Shown one piece after another: positions 37,169 to 46,322 of a stretch of DNA of 64,000 nt. The DNA lies in assembly GCF_002835995.1 (NCBI RefSeq), contig NZ_PJBZ01000067.1, forward strand, positions 1 through 64,000, written 5' to 3'. The first letter of the stretch is position 1; each line of letters opens with the position of its first letter. Under the pieces are notes generated by a model. The model saw only the letters and a list, made by a program, of their open reading frames with translations. It did not search any database and was not told the origin of the DNA. Both the position numbers and the translations under genes were made by a program. This DNA comes from Psychromonas sp. Urea-02u-13 (GTDB lineage Bacteria > Pseudomonadota > Gammaproteobacteria > Enterobacterales > Psychromonadaceae).

Positions 37169-37220
37169 CTTGAACTTCAACTAAATAGCTTAGATCTGAA
37201 CATCACATAAATTAAATATT

Positions 37221-37247
37221 AAACAGGAGTCTGCTCCTGTTTTTTCT
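37221..37247 (+). terminator. Terminator between fabH and fabD
   Basis: 9-bp stem AAACAGGAG / CTCCTGTTT with a TCTG loop, followed by TTTTCTTTT. A strong intrinsic terminator or attenuator inside the fab cluster, 32 bases before the fabD start. Confidence 0.8.
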
Positions 37248-37278
37248 TTTTAACCATTTAAAGTTTTTAGGAATAAAT

Positions 37279-38220
37279 ATGACAAACTTTACTTTTGCTT
37301 TTCCAGGACAAGGCTCTCAAAGCGTTGCAATGTTAGCTGATCTTGCTGAGCAGTTTCCTATTGTTGTAGGCACTTATAAAGAAGCAAGTGATGCATTGGG
37401 TTATGACTTGTGGGCATTAGTTCAACAAGGCCCAGCTGAAGCACTTAATCAAACTGATAAAACACAACCTGCATTACTAGCTGCTTCTGTTGCTATTTGG
37501 CGTGTTTGGGCAGAACAAGGCGGTGAATTACCTTCTGTTATTGCGGGTCATAGTTTAGGTGAGTATTCTGCATTAGTCTGTGCGGGTGTTATCGACTTTA
37601 CCGACGCCATTAAATTAGTAGAGCTTCGTGGTCAACTAATGCAGCAAGCAGTACCTGCTGGTGTTGGCGCAATGACGGCGATTATTGGTTTAGCAGATGA
37701 TAAAATTGCTCAAGCATGTGAAGCGGCTGCTCAAGGTGAAGTTGTTTCTCCAGTCAATTATAACTCGCCTGGCCAAGTTGTTATTGCCGGTAATAAAGAT
37801 GCCGTTGAGCGTGCGGGTGTTCTCTGTAAAGAAGCGGGCGCAAAACGTGCATTGCCGTTACCTGTATCAGTACCTTCACATTGTGCATTAATGAAACCAG
37901 CTGCTGAAAAGTTAGCGATTGCACTACAAGATGTTGAATTTAAAACACCACAAATTTCGGTGATTAATAACGTCGATGTGATTGCAGAAACAGATACTGA
38001 TAAAATTAAAGATGCATTAGTACGTCAACTGTATTGTCCTGTTCGTTGGACTGGCATTATTGAAAAAATGGCTAAACAAGGTATCAACCTGCAAGTAGAA
38101 GCAGGCCCAGGTAAAGTATTAAGTGGTTTAGTTCGTCGTATTGATAAAAGTTTTACGGCACAAGTAATTAATGATGTAGCGTCGCTTGAAAGCACTCTTA
38201 CTGCACTCAAAGGAGAATAA
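37279..38220 (+). CDS. fabD: Malonyl-CoA:ACP transacylase
   Basis: Transfers malonyl from CoA to ACP. 313 residues. Nucleophile Ser in AGHSLGEYSAL, catalytic His in SVPSHCALM, active-site Gln near the start (FPGQGSQ). TTTTTAGGAAT precedes the ATG. It sits one base before fabG, and AAGGAG at its 3' end serves as the fabG ribosome site. Confidence 0.97.
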   Translation: MTNFTFAFPGQGSQSVAMLADLAEQFPIVVGTYKEASDALGYDLWALVQQGPAEALNQTDKTQPALLAASVAIWRVWAEQGGELPSVIAGHSLGEYSALVCAGVIDFTDAIKLVELRGQLMQQAVPAGVGAMTAIIGLADDKIAQACEAAAQGEVVSPVNYNSPGQVVIAGNKDAVERAGVLCKEAGAKRALPLPVSVPSHCALMKPAAEKLAIALQDVEFKTPQISVINNVDVIAETDTDKIKDALVRQLYCPVRWTGIIEKMAKQGINLQVEAGPGKVLSGLVRRIDKSFTAQVINDVASLESTLTALKGE

Positions 38221-38221
38221 A

Positions 38222-38950
38222 ATGAAAGACCAAGTTGTATTAATAACAGGCGCAAGCCGTGGTATTGGCCGTGCAATTGCAGAAAAATTTGTCGCTTTAG
38301 GCGCAACTGTTTTAGGTACTGCAACTAGTGAAGGTGGCGCTGCTGCAATCACTGAATATTTAGGTGATGCTGGTAAAGGTTTTGTATTAAACGTAACAGA
38401 TAACGATTCAATCGCTGCGCTTTTTAATGACATTAAAAAAGACTTTGGTAGCGTTGATGTATTGGTAAACAATGCAGGTATCACACGTGATAACTTATTA
38501 ATGCGCATGAAGGATGATGAGTGGAACGATATTATCGAAACCAACTTAACACCTATTTTCAAAATGAGTAAAGCGGCAATGCGCCCGATGATGAAAAAGC
38601 GTGCTGGTCGTATTATCAACGTAGGCTCTGTAGTGGGTACTATGGGTAATGCTGGTCAAACTAACTATGCAGCTGCAAAAGCAGGCGTAATTGGTTTTAC
38701 TAAGTCACTGGCTCGCGAAATTGCAAGCCGTGGGATTACTGTAAATACAGTAGCACCTGGTTTTATCGAAACAGATATGACTAAAGCGCTTAATGATGAA
38801 CAGCGTGCTGCAACACTAGCAAACGTACCTGCTGGCCGTTTAGGCGACCCAAGCGAAATCGCTGCAACTGTTGTGTTTTTAGCGTCAGAAGGTGCTGCTT
38901 ACATCACCGGTGAAACAATCCATGTAAACGGCGGTATGTACATGGTCTAA
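38222..38950 (+). CDS. fabG: 3-oxoacyl-ACP reductase
   Basis: NADPH-dependent short-chain dehydrogenase that reduces 3-oxoacyl-ACP. 242 residues from the ATG at 38222, preceded by AAAGGAG; a start 36 bases upstream lies in fabD. Cofactor motif TGASRGIGRA, NNAG, catalytic Ser, Tyr and Lys (NVGSVVGTMG, NYAAAKAG), and the C-terminal NGGMYMV. Confidence 0.96.
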   Translation: MKDQVVLITGASRGIGRAIAEKFVALGATVLGTATSEGGAAAITEYLGDAGKGFVLNVTDNDSIAALFNDIKKDFGSVDVLVNNAGITRDNLLMRMKDDEWNDIIETNLTPIFKMSKAAMRPMMKKRAGRIINVGSVVGTMGNAGQTNYAAAKAGVIGFTKSLAREIASRGITVNTVAPGFIETDMTKALNDEQRAATLANVPAGRLGDPSEIAATVVFLASEGAAYITGETIHVNGGMYMV

Positions 38951-39016
38951 GCTGTGATAATTCAGCCGTCGTGAATAGTACTAATTACTGCGTTGAAAGT
39001 GCTCACTTGGTAAACC

Positions 39017-39194
39017 AAGCTCCGCGCTTTCGCCTTGTTCTTAGTTCAATTCACCTAGTCTGAATCATCACTTGAGCACTGGAATGATATCTAAGCTCCG
39101 TGCTTTTGCCTTGTTCTTAGTTTAATTCACTTAGTCTGAATCATCACTTGAGCACTGGAATGCTATCTAAGCTCCGTGCTTTCGCCTTGAACTA
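39017..39194. repeat. 76-bp tandem repeat between fabG and acpP
   Basis: Two full units (39017-39092 and 39093-39168) and a partial third to about 39194, each beginning AAGCTCCGYGCTTT and containing CTGAATCATCACTTGAGCAC. The copies differ at about five positions. The array is preceded by the same hairpin unit seen after fabH (37131-37168), so the repeat seems to have grown from that terminator-like element. Confidence 0.85.
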
Positions 39195-39604
39195 AAAGCA
39201 ACTGACTTAACGTAAACTGCTTATGGTGGGCTTAAGTTGAAAGGGATAGTAAATAATCTATTTTCTTTCTGCTGCTCATAAGTGATTTTATTAATATAAA
39301 TCGCTTATGATGAAACGAAATTAAGATGATGAGTAAACTAAGTTTATTTTTTGTTGTCTGTTATTGGGACAATTATTTTGACTATAATCATCATCGACAA
39401 TACAGGGAAGCCATTCATTTAGTGCCTTTGTATTGAGCTTAAAGTTAAAAATTGAAAATGTGGATAGGTGCGACTATATTTTAATCGCCTAATTAAGCAA
39501 CAATAAACATAATTTGTTGATTATGTCACCAAAAAAAGTTTGAACTTTGAGCTGTAAAAATAAAAGCTTGGTTTTAATCAATTTATTGATTAAAATCCAA
39601 AAAT
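39195..39604. other. Non-coding AT-rich stretch upstream of acpP
   Basis: No convincing gene. A 36-codon frame at 39326 has no ribosome site. Several inverted repeats are visible: ATAAGTGATTTTATTAATA with AAATCGCTTAT (39279-39309) and ATTAAAATCC-type self-complementary runs (TTTTAATCAATTTATTGATTAAAA at 39573-39596 in two halves). Confidence 0.4.
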
Positions 39605-39621
39605 AAGTGGTCTAACCAGTG
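39605..39621 (+). promoter_or_regulatory. FadR-like palindrome upstream of acpP
   Basis: AAGTGGTCTAACCAGTG resembles the FadR consensus AACTGGTCNGACCNGTT with three mismatches. TAGAAT (39623-39628) just downstream may be the acpP -10, so the site would overlap the promoter spacer. FadR activates fatty acid synthesis genes in E. coli and Vibrio; that it acts here is inference. Confidence 0.4.
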
Positions 39622-39701
39622 ATAGAATACTTGAAAATTAAATGCGATAGCATAAACTACCGCCATTAACGCATAAAGCGTATTACCCAAGGAAAATAAA
39701 A

Positions 39702-39935
39702 ATGAGCAATCTCGAAGAACGCGTAAAAAACATCATCGTTGAGCAATTAGGTGTACAACTAAACGAAGTTGTAAACACAGCTTCTTTTGTAGACGACTTA
39801 GGTGCTGATTCACTAGATACAGTTGAATTAGTTATGGCACTTGAAGAAGAATTCGATACAGAGATTCCTGACGAAGAAGCAGAAAAAATTACTACTGTTC
39901 AATCAGCAATCGATTACGTTGAAAACAACGGTTAA
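39702..39935 (+). CDS. acpP: Acyl carrier protein
   Basis: 77-residue acidic carrier of growing acyl chains. The 4'-phosphopantetheine site is Ser37 in [21 protein letters not shown] precedes the ATG. A terminator follows directly, so a short abundant transcript is likely, as in E. coli. High use of preferred codons fits strong expression. Confidence 0.98.
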   Translation: MSNLEERVKNIIVEQLGVQLNEVVNTASFVDDLGADSLDTVELVMALEEEFDTEIPDEEAEKITTVQSAIDYVENNG

Positions 39936-39965
39936 TTATTAATTCTTTATTGAGTTAATAAATAA

Positions 39966-39990
39966 AAAGGCGGTCTCTGACCGCCTTTTG
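39966..39990 (+). terminator. Terminator after acpP
   Basis: 9-bp stem AAGGCGGTC / GACCGCCTT with a TCT loop, followed by TTGTGTTTC. 31 bases after the acpP stop. Confidence 0.82.
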
Positions 39991-40088
39991 TGTTTCTCTA
40001 TATAATGATTTTTAAATGAAATTTATTACATAGATAAATAATTTAAAGAAACAGTACTAGTTAATTAATATGCTTAGGAGAAATTAAA

Positions 40089-41330
40089 TTGTCGAAACGT
40101 AGAGTTGTGATCACAGGTTTAGGTCTATTAACGCCTGTTGGTAATTCAGTGGAAGCTTCGTGGGAAGCTATTCAAGCAGGCAAAAGCGGTATCTCAAATA
40201 TCGAACATTTCGATACAGAAAAATTTGCATGTAAATTTGCGGGTACGATTAAAGATTTTAATGTTGAAGATTACATGTCTAAAAAAGACTCTCGTAAAAT
40301 GGATACATTTATTCAATACGGCGTTGCAGCTGCTGAACAAGCGCTGAAAGACTGTGGTATTGAAGTGACTGAAGAAAATGCTGAGCGTATCGGTGTAGCA
40401 ATCGGTTCAGGCATTGGTGGTATTTCTACTATTGAAACAAATGTACGTAACATTGATAAAAGTGGACCGCGTAAAATTAGCCCATTTTTCATCCCAGCTA
40501 CGATCATCAATATGATTTCTGGTCATGTTTCAATTAACCATGGTCTTAAAGGCCCTAATATTGCAGTAACAACAGCATGTACAACAGGTACGCATAGTAT
40601 TGGTTTAGGTGCACGTATGATCCAATATGGTGATGCGGATATGATGGTTGTTGGTGGCGCAGAAAAAGCATCAAGTGAATTAGGTATGGGTGGCTTTGCT
40701 GCTGCTCGTGCACTTTCAACGCGTAATGATTCACCAGAAACAGCAAGCCGTCCTTGGGATGAGTCTCGCGATGGTTTCGTATTAGGTGACGGTGCGGGTG
40801 TATTAGTACTTGAAGAATATGAACATGCTGTTGCACGTGGCGCAAAAATTTACGCTGAATTTGTTGGTTTTGGTATGAGTGGCGATGCATTCCACATGAC
40901 GTCACCACCAGATAACGGCGCAGGCGCTGCATTATCAATGAAGAATGCAATCAAAGATGCAAAGATAACACCAACTGACATTCAGTACATCAATGCGCAT
41001 GGTACATCAACACCTACTGGCGATATCGCTGAAACACAAGCGGTAAAAGGCATTTGGGGCGACGCAGCTAAAGATGTCATGATGAGTTCAACAAAATCAA
41101 TGACAGGCCATTTATTAGGTGCTGCTGGTGCAATTGAAGCGGTATTCAGTGTATTAGCACTGCGTGATCAAGTGGCTCCACCAACAATTAACCTAGTAAA
41201 CCCAAGTGAAGGTTGTGATTTAGATTACGTAACAGACGGTAAAGCACGTCCAGCACATATCGAATACGCACTTTCAAACTCATTTGGTTTTGGTGGAACA
41301 AACGGTACGCTTATCTTTAAACGCATTTAG
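40089..41330 (+). CDS. fabF: 3-oxoacyl-ACP synthase II
   Basis: Elongating beta-ketoacyl-ACP synthase; in E. coli it also controls temperature-dependent unsaturation. 413 residues, the same as E. coli. It starts with TTG at 40089 behind TAGGAG. Catalytic Cys in [12 protein letters not shown], two His in [11 protein letters not shown] and [12 protein letters not shown] terminator follows. Confidence 0.97.
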   Translation: MSKRRVVITGLGLLTPVGNSVEASWEAIQAGKSGISNIEHFDTEKFACKFAGTIKDFNVEDYMSKKDSRKMDTFIQYGVAAAEQALKDCGIEVTEENAERIGVAIGSGIGGISTIETNVRNIDKSGPRKISPFFIPATIINMISGHVSINHGLKGPNIAVTTACTTGTHSIGLGARMIQYGDADMMVVGGAEKASSELGMGGFAAARALSTRNDSPETASRPWDESRDGFVLGDGAGVLVLEEYEHAVARGAKIYAEFVGFGMSGDAFHMTSPPDNGAGAALSMKNAIKDAKITPTDIQYINAHGTSTPTGDIAETQAVKGIWGDAAKDVMMSSTKSMTGHLLGAAGAIEAVFSVLALRDQVAPPTINLVNPSEGCDLDYVTDGKARPAHIEYALSNSFGFGGTNGTLIFKRI

Positions 41331-41355
41331 TTTTTAGACAAACCTCGTTATAATA

Positions 41356-41385
41356 AAAACCCGATTTTATAGTCGGGTTTTTTTA
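41356..41385 (+). terminator. Terminator after fabF
   Basis: 8-bp stem AAACCCGA / TCGGGTTT with an 8-base loop and a run of seven T, just 20 bases before the pabC start. Confidence 0.88.
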
Positions 41386-41404
41386 TGCCTAAAGAAAAGA
41401 GTTT

Positions 41405-42226
41405 ATGTTAATTAATGGAATAAAATCGAATCAGATTAATGCGTTGGACCGAGGTTTAGCTTATGGTGATGGTCTATTTACCACCATCAATGTTGAATTT
41501 GGTGTTGCACAATTATGGGACTTTCATCTGCAACGCTTAACACTCGGTGCGCAGAAGTTGTTTTTTCCAGACATTGATTGGCAACAACTCTCTACTGAGG
41601 TGATACAAACAGCCGCTTTGTTTGCCGCTGAGCCTAACCACGTTCTGAAAGTGATACTCACACGGGGCAGTGGCGGGCGTGGTTACAGTGCAAAAGGCTG
41701 TGATTCGGTGATGCGTATTATTTCAAATGGCACTTACCCTGAATTCTATTTTGATTGGCAAAAAAAGGGCATTGATGTGATCCTTTGCGAGTCCACTTTA
41801 TCAAGCAATAAACAGCTTGCTGGGCTCAAGACGTTGAATCGGTTGGATCAAGTACTCATTAAAAATGAATTAGAAAGCAAACAAGCCGTTGAAGGGCTTG
41901 TCTGTGATGATAATGGTTATGTTATTGAAGCTTGTACGGCAAATATCTTTATTTATCTCGATGGTATATGGCAAACGCCAATACTTGATAAAAGTGGTGT
42001 TGCCGGAGTACAACGTAGAAATATAATGAGCAGGGCAAAAGCCACTGGCATAGATATTATCGAAAGTTATATTCACCAAGATAAGCTGAGTGAGGCCACT
42101 GCGATTTGCTTAACAAACGCACTGATGGGCGTTGTGCCAGTGAAAAGATACCAAGATAAAGTACTTAACTTGGAACGTAGCCGGATGCTGCAATTATTAA
42201 TTAATATAGGGAGTAACAAAAAGTGA
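41405..42226 (+). CDS. pabC: Aminodeoxychorismate lyase
   Basis: PLP enzyme that makes p-aminobenzoate from aminodeoxychorismate for folate synthesis. 273 residues, class IV aminotransferase fold. The PLP lysine is in LAGLKTLNRLDQVL; other blocks are DRGLAYGDGLFTT and EACTANIFIY. AAAGAAAAGAG precedes the ATG. The stop overlaps the GTG start of mltG. Confidence 0.94.
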   Translation: MLINGIKSNQINALDRGLAYGDGLFTTINVEFGVAQLWDFHLQRLTLGAQKLFFPDIDWQQLSTEVIQTAALFAAEPNHVLKVILTRGSGGRGYSAKGCDSVMRIISNGTYPEFYFDWQKKGIDVILCESTLSSNKQLAGLKTLNRLDQVLIKNELESKQAVEGLVCDDNGYVIEACTANIFIYLDGIWQTPILDKSGVAGVQRRNIMSRAKATGIDIIESYIHQDKLSEATAICLTNALMGVVPVKRYQDKVLNLERSRMLQLLINIGSNKK

Positions 42227-43221
42227 ATTTAAAGAAAATATCGGGTGTTATTTCGTTTTTATTTGTCTTAGCAATCGTTGCACTATTTTTTGCAAAGCAG
42301 CAAATAGACGATTATTTAACCCAACCTCGCCTGGATAAAACACAACTTATCATTGTCCAAGATGGCAGTAACTTTTCGCGTTTAGGTGAACAGTTACTCG
42401 AAGAGTCGATTGTCACTGATCTGCGTTGGTGGAAGGTCATTGGAAAATTGCGTCCTGAACTAACACGTATTCGCTCAGGTACTTACCAAATTAAAGAAGG
42501 TTATAATTTAGAAGATATATTATCTGAAATTAATACCGGTAAAGAGTACCAGTTTAAAGTGACCTTTGTTGAAGGCAGTACTTTTAAAGAATGGTTGATT
42601 AGTATTAACAACGCCGAACTGCTGAAACCATTACAGAAAACAGAAGCTGAAATTATTGACGCGTTAAATATCCCACATAAAAAATTAGAAGGGTTATTAT
42701 TTCCGGAGACCTATCATTATCGTGCGGATATGAGCGCCTTTGCACTGATTAAAAAGGCATATGTGCATCAAAATAGTGTGCTTGAAAAACTCTGGGCAGA
42801 GCGTGAAAAAGGCTTACCTTACAAAACCCCTTATGAAGCATTAATCATGGCTTCGATTATTGAAAAAGAGAGTGGTTTGTCCAATGATCGCGATAAAATA
42901 TCGTCGGTATTTGTCAACCGTTTAAGAATGGGCATGCGTTTACAGACGGATCCCACGGTTATTTATGGCATGGGTGAACGCTATAAAGGGCGTATTCGTA
43001 GTAAAGATCTGCGCGAAAAAACGGCTTACAATACTTATACTATGTATGGTTTACCGCCAACGCCCATTGCAATGCCTAGCGAAGCCGCACTCTACGCAAC
43101 CTTACATCCAGCAAAAACCAAATATCTCTATTTTGTCAGTAAAGGGGATGGTACCTCATACTTTTCAAAAAGTTTAAGAGAACATAATAATGCTGTTAAT
43201 AAATATATCCGAGGAAAGTAA
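42223..43221 (+). CDS. mltG: Endolytic murein transglycosylase MltG
   Basis: Inner-membrane lytic transglycosylase that cuts nascent glycan strands and so sets their length. 332 residues from a GTG start preceded by GGGAG. Membrane segment at about 8-27, a LysM-like stretch, then the YceG domain with the catalytic Glu in MASIIEKESGL and the conserved QTDPTVIYGMGERYKG and YNTYTMYGLPPTPI blocks. Confidence 0.95.
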   Translation: MNLKKISGVISFLFVLAIVALFFAKQQIDDYLTQPRLDKTQLIIVQDGSNFSRLGEQLLEESIVTDLRWWKVIGKLRPELTRIRSGTYQIKEGYNLEDILSEINTGKEYQFKVTFVEGSTFKEWLISINNAELLKPLQKTEAEIIDALNIPHKKLEGLLFPETYHYRADMSAFALIKKAYVHQNSVLEKLWAEREKGLPYKTPYEALIMASIIEKESGLSNDRDKISSVFVNRLRMGMRLQTDPTVIYGMGERYKGRIRSKDLREKTAYNTYTMYGLPPTPIAMPSEAALYATLHPAKTKYLYFVSKGDGTSYFSKSLREHNNAVNKYIRGK

Positions 43222-43222
43222 C

Positions 43223-43876
43223 ATGTCTGCATCAGAAAAATTAGCGGGTAAATTTATCGTTATAGAAGGCCTAGAAGGCGCGGGTAAATCAACGGCAATT
43301 GCTTACATTGGTAAATGGCTCGCCTTGCAGAATATGCCTGCTGAAAATATCACTTATACAAGAGAGCCTGGTGGTACTGAGCTTGCTGAGCGTATGCGTG
43401 ATATTGTAAAAATGGATATTAAAGGCGAAGAACTTGAAGATAAAGCTGAGCTATTATTGATGTATGCCGCCCGTGTGCAGTTAGTTGAACATGTTATTAA
43501 ACCTGCGTTACGTAATAACCACATTGTGGTGGGTGATCGTCACAATTGGAGTTCATTGGCTTATCAGGGCGGTGGCCGTGGTATAAATAGTCAATTGATT
43601 GAAGATATTAAACAGGTTTCTCTGGGGAATTTTAACGCCGATTTTACCCTTTATTTAGATATTGATCCTGAGTTGGGTTTAAGCCGTGCTCGAGAACGTG
43701 GAGAGCTCGATAGAATTGAGCGTCTTGCTATTGATTTTTTTGAACGCACACGACAAGTTTTTTTACAGTTGGTGAAGGGTAACAAAAGCGCTGTCACGAT
43801 TGATGCCAGCCAAACACCTGAATTAGTTGAAAAAGCCATTTTCATCCAGCTTGATAACTGGTTAGCGAGTTTGTAA
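43223..43876 (+). CDS. tmk: Thymidylate kinase
   Basis: Phosphorylates dTMP to dTDP. 217 residues from the ATG at 43223, preceded by GAGGAAAG; an upstream start at 43190 lies in mltG. P-loop GLEGAGKST, DRY-like motif GDRHNWSSLAYQGGGR and TREPGGTELAE. Lid region RARERGELDRIE. One base separates the mltG stop from this ATG. Confidence 0.96.
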   Translation: MSASEKLAGKFIVIEGLEGAGKSTAIAYIGKWLALQNMPAENITYTREPGGTELAERMRDIVKMDIKGEELEDKAELLLMYAARVQLVEHVIKPALRNNHIVVGDRHNWSSLAYQGGGRGINSQLIEDIKQVSLGNFNADFTLYLDIDPELGLSRARERGELDRIERLAIDFFERTRQVFLQLVKGNKSAVTIDASQTPELVEKAIFIQLDNWLASL

Positions 43877-43879
43877 ATA

Positions 43880-44956
43880 ATGACACAAACAGATGTTTCT
43901 ACCCCTTGGCTGACGCCTATTTTTGATAAACATGTACAGAGTTATCAAAATAGTCGTTTTGCACATGGTCTGCTTTTTACTGGCAGTGCGGGTTTAGGTA
44001 AATTTAAGCTCGCTTCAAGATTGGCTAAATATCTTTTATGCACCGCTAAACTAAGTAACGATGCCTGTGGGAAATGCCATTCATGCAACCTTTTCGATGC
44101 AAATAATCACCTTGATTTTCATCTATTGCAAAGTGAAGCGAATAAAGCGATTGGTATCGATCAGGTACGAAGCTTAATTGATGTATTAAACGAACGCCCT
44201 CATTTAGGTGATAACAAAGTGGTTGTGATTAAAGATGCACAACTACTCAGCACCGCAGCCGCTAACGCACTGTTAAAAACGCTTGAAGAACCGCAGGGTA
44301 ACAGCTATCTCATTCTGTTAGCCCGTACGCATCATCAGTTAATGCCTACCTTATTCAGTCGCGTACAACATTCACATGTTCATAGCCCGAGTGATGAAGC
44401 ATTAGTTGAGTGGTTAAGCCTGCAAGGCACCAGTGTGAGTGATAAAGGCGTATTGCGTCAGTTTCAAAATTGCCCTTTAGCCTTGTTAAATTATCTCAAC
44501 GCATTAAAAGCGGGTGAGGCAACAGACGAACGCAGGCATTGTGTTGAGGGTTTATTTGCCTTATTAAACAGACCCGAGTCTCTGTTCGACTTTAGCCAAT
44601 TTCTGGCTAAAGATGTTGAATCACGTTTAATGTTATTGTTTTTCATGTTGCATGAATTACATAAAATAAAGCTGACGGGCTTAGTGTGCAACAATCAGGT
44701 GTTAAACAATCAGGTGTTAAACAATCAGGCGCTAAATAGCCAAGTGCTGAATGATGATGCTGTTTATGCTTTTGCTTTGCCACAGTTACAAATATGGAGT
44801 GAGCAGATTACGTTGAAAGCGCTGCGTATTGTTAATGATGAACTGCTACAAACGCGTGCATCATTAATGGAACATTCTGGATTAAAAAAAGAGTTATTAA
44901 TTTCAGCGCTATTAATAAAAATAAAAAATAGATTTAAGGAAACTACCCCATGTTAG
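43880..44956 (+). CDS. holB: DNA polymerase III subunit delta'
   Basis: Clamp-loader subunit. 358 residues, somewhat longer than E. coli HolB (334). The N-terminal AAA+ fold has a degenerate P-loop (GSAGLGKFKLA) as expected for delta'; the zinc site is CGKCHSCNLF, and sensor region ALLKTLEEPQG is clear. Residues about 271-290 are a Asn/Gln/Val/Leu repeat coded by a 15-bp tandem repeat, which explains the extra length. It overlaps tatD by seven bases. Confidence 0.94.
   Translation: MTQTDVSTPWLTPIFDKHVQSYQNSRFAHGLLFTGSAGLGKFKLASRLAKYLLCTAKLSNDACGKCHSCNLFDANNHLDFHLLQSEANKAIGIDQVRSLIDVLNERPHLGDNKVVVIKDAQLLSTAAANALLKTLEEPQGNSYLILLARTHHQLMPTLFSRVQHSHVHSPSDEALVEWLSLQGTSVSDKGVLRQFQNCPLALLNYLNALKAGEATDERRHCVEGLFALLNRPESLFDFSQFLAKDVESRLMLLFFMLHELHKIKLTGLVCNNQVLNNQVLNNQALNSQVLNDDAVYAFALPQLQIWSEQITLKALRIVNDELLQTRASLMEHSGLKKELLISALLIKIKNRFKETTPC
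44690..44749. repeat. 15-bp tandem repeat inside holB
   Basis: Four in-frame 15-bp units (44690, 44705, 44720, 44735), the first two identical (AACAATCAGGTGTTA), coding for five-residue NNQVL-type units in the C-terminal part of delta'. Confidence 0.9.
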
Positions 44957-45744
44957 TCGATTCTCATTGCCATTTAGACCGTTTAGATTATACCAAAAAA
45001 CATACCGACCTTGATGATGTGGTGAATAAAGCCAAATCAGCCGGCATTGATTATATGATGAGTGTTTGCGTCACACTGAAAGATTACCCTGCCATGGCTG
45101 AACTTATTAAAGGTTACGATCAAGTCTTTAGTAGCTGCGGTGTGCATCCTTTGTACTATGATGAAAAAATCGCCGGTGATCAAAGCATCGATGAAGCGCT
45201 GTTATTGGAATACGCAAGCGACGACAAAGTGGTGGCGATTGGTGAAACGGGACTGGATTTTTTCTATGCGCCAGAAACAAAAGAATGGCAGATTGAGTGC
45301 TTTCGTAAACAAATTCGTATTGCTAAACAACTTAATAAACCGCTGATCATTCATACCCGCAATGCGCGCCAAGAAACGTTAGACATTATGCGTGAAGAAG
45401 GTGCAGATCAAGTCGGTGGGGTATTACATTGTTTCACCGAGTCGATTGAAATGGCCGAGGAAGCGATGAAGATGGGCTTTTACATTTCTGTTTCAGGTAT
45501 TGTTACCTTTAAAAATGCAAAAGAGCTACAAGCTGTTATTAAAGAAATTCCATTAGACAGGTTGCTGGTCGAAACAGATTCGCCTTATTTAGCGCCTATT
45601 CCACACCGAGGCCAAGAAAATGAACCTGCGTTTACCGCCGATGTAGCAATGTTTGTGGCTAATTTGAAAGGCGTTAGTATTGAAGAGTTAGCGAGAGTCA
45701 CAACAGATAACTTCTTCACGCTGTTCTCACAAGCAAAACAATAA
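44950..45744 (+). CDS. ycfH: TatD family metal-dependent hydrolase (YcfH type)
   Basis: 264 residues, TIM-barrel metallohydrolase. Metal ligands: DSHCHLDRLD at the N-terminus, GETGLDFFY, IIHTRNA, LHCFTES and ETDSPYLAP. In E. coli ycfH lies in the same position after holB. TatD-family members act as DNases or D-aminoacyl-tRNA deacylase-like enzymes; which applies to YcfH is not settled. Confidence 0.94.
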   Translation: MLVDSHCHLDRLDYTKKHTDLDDVVNKAKSAGIDYMMSVCVTLKDYPAMAELIKGYDQVFSSCGVHPLYYDEKIAGDQSIDEALLLEYASDDKVVAIGETGLDFFYAPETKEWQIECFRKQIRIAKQLNKPLIIHTRNARQETLDIMREEGADQVGGVLHCFTESIEMAEEAMKMGFYISVSGIVTFKNAKELQAVIKEIPLDRLLVETDSPYLAPIPHRGQENEPAFTADVAMFVANLKGVSIEELARVTTDNFFTLFSQAKQ

Positions 45745-45751
45745 CTCATAG

Positions 45752-45787
45752 AAATGGAAGAGTATGTTTAACATTCTTCCATTTTTA
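45752..45787. terminator. Bidirectional terminator between tatD-like gene and pilin gene
   Basis: 10-bp stem AAATGGAAGA / TCTTCCATTT with a 13-base loop and T tract on the plus strand. The stop codon of the pilin gene lies in the loop, so the hairpin also ends the converging transcript. Confidence 0.75.
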
Positions 45788-46322
45788 TTAGGACTGTAGC
45801 AGTATCAACACCATTATTAAGATAATTGATTTGGCACTTTAATTTACCCCGATTCATTCGGGAATAGTCTTCACTGAAGAAGATAGCTATCATGCTACCA
45901 TTATTTGGCCTCGTATATTTGTCGGTATAGAAGGTAGTTGTTGGTGAGTCGCCTTCTTTTTTTCTAGTGCCACTATCCACTGCATCAATGTATAACCAAG
46001 CTTTCAACTGCCTATTAATTTCTTTTTGAGACGTTCCTCTAGCTACCACTGTAGGGTATCCGTTAAGAACAGGGAGAGTTGTGCCATTAAAATCAATCTC
46101 TTGTAGTCCTTTGTCTTTCCCTTGAATTGCCGCCTTACTGTGTACTAGCGTTAATCCACTACGCATTGCTCCCGCCACGGTTTCTAACGTTGTGACTTTT
46201 GATTCGGTGGATAAATCAACAAATTTAGGAATGGCCACAGCAGCCAAAACAGCTAAAATAATGATGACAATAACCAGCTCAATTAATGTAAAACCAGATT
46301 CCACTAGTTTATGTTTTTTCAT
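45768..46322 (-). CDS. Type IV pilin-like protein (MSHA pilin type)
   Basis: 184 residues from the ATG at 46322. Class III signal: a short basic leader KKHKLVESG followed by FTLIELVIVIIILAVLAAVAIPKF, with cleavage by prepilin peptidase expected after Gly9 and Glu5 of the mature protein present. The first ~60 mature residues resemble MSHA pilins (KFVDLSTESK, LVHSKAAIQG). The C-terminal part has two Cys (CQINYL and the last residue), likely a D-loop disulfide. No other pilus gene is nearby. Confidence 0.85.
   Translation of the reverse strand: MKKHKLVESGFTLIELVIVIIILAVLAAVAIPKFVDLSTESKVTTLETVAGAMRSGLTLVHSKAAIQGKDKGLQEIDFNGTTLPVLNGYPTVVARGTSQKEINRQLKAWLYIDAVDSGTRKKEGDSPTTTFYTDKYTRPNNGSMIAIFFSEDYSRMNRGKLKCQINYLNNGVDTATVLIKMEEC

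Noticed and set aside
39326-39436. 36-codon frame upstream of acpP
   Set aside because: No ribosome site, unremarkable composition and no visible terminator or neighbour link.
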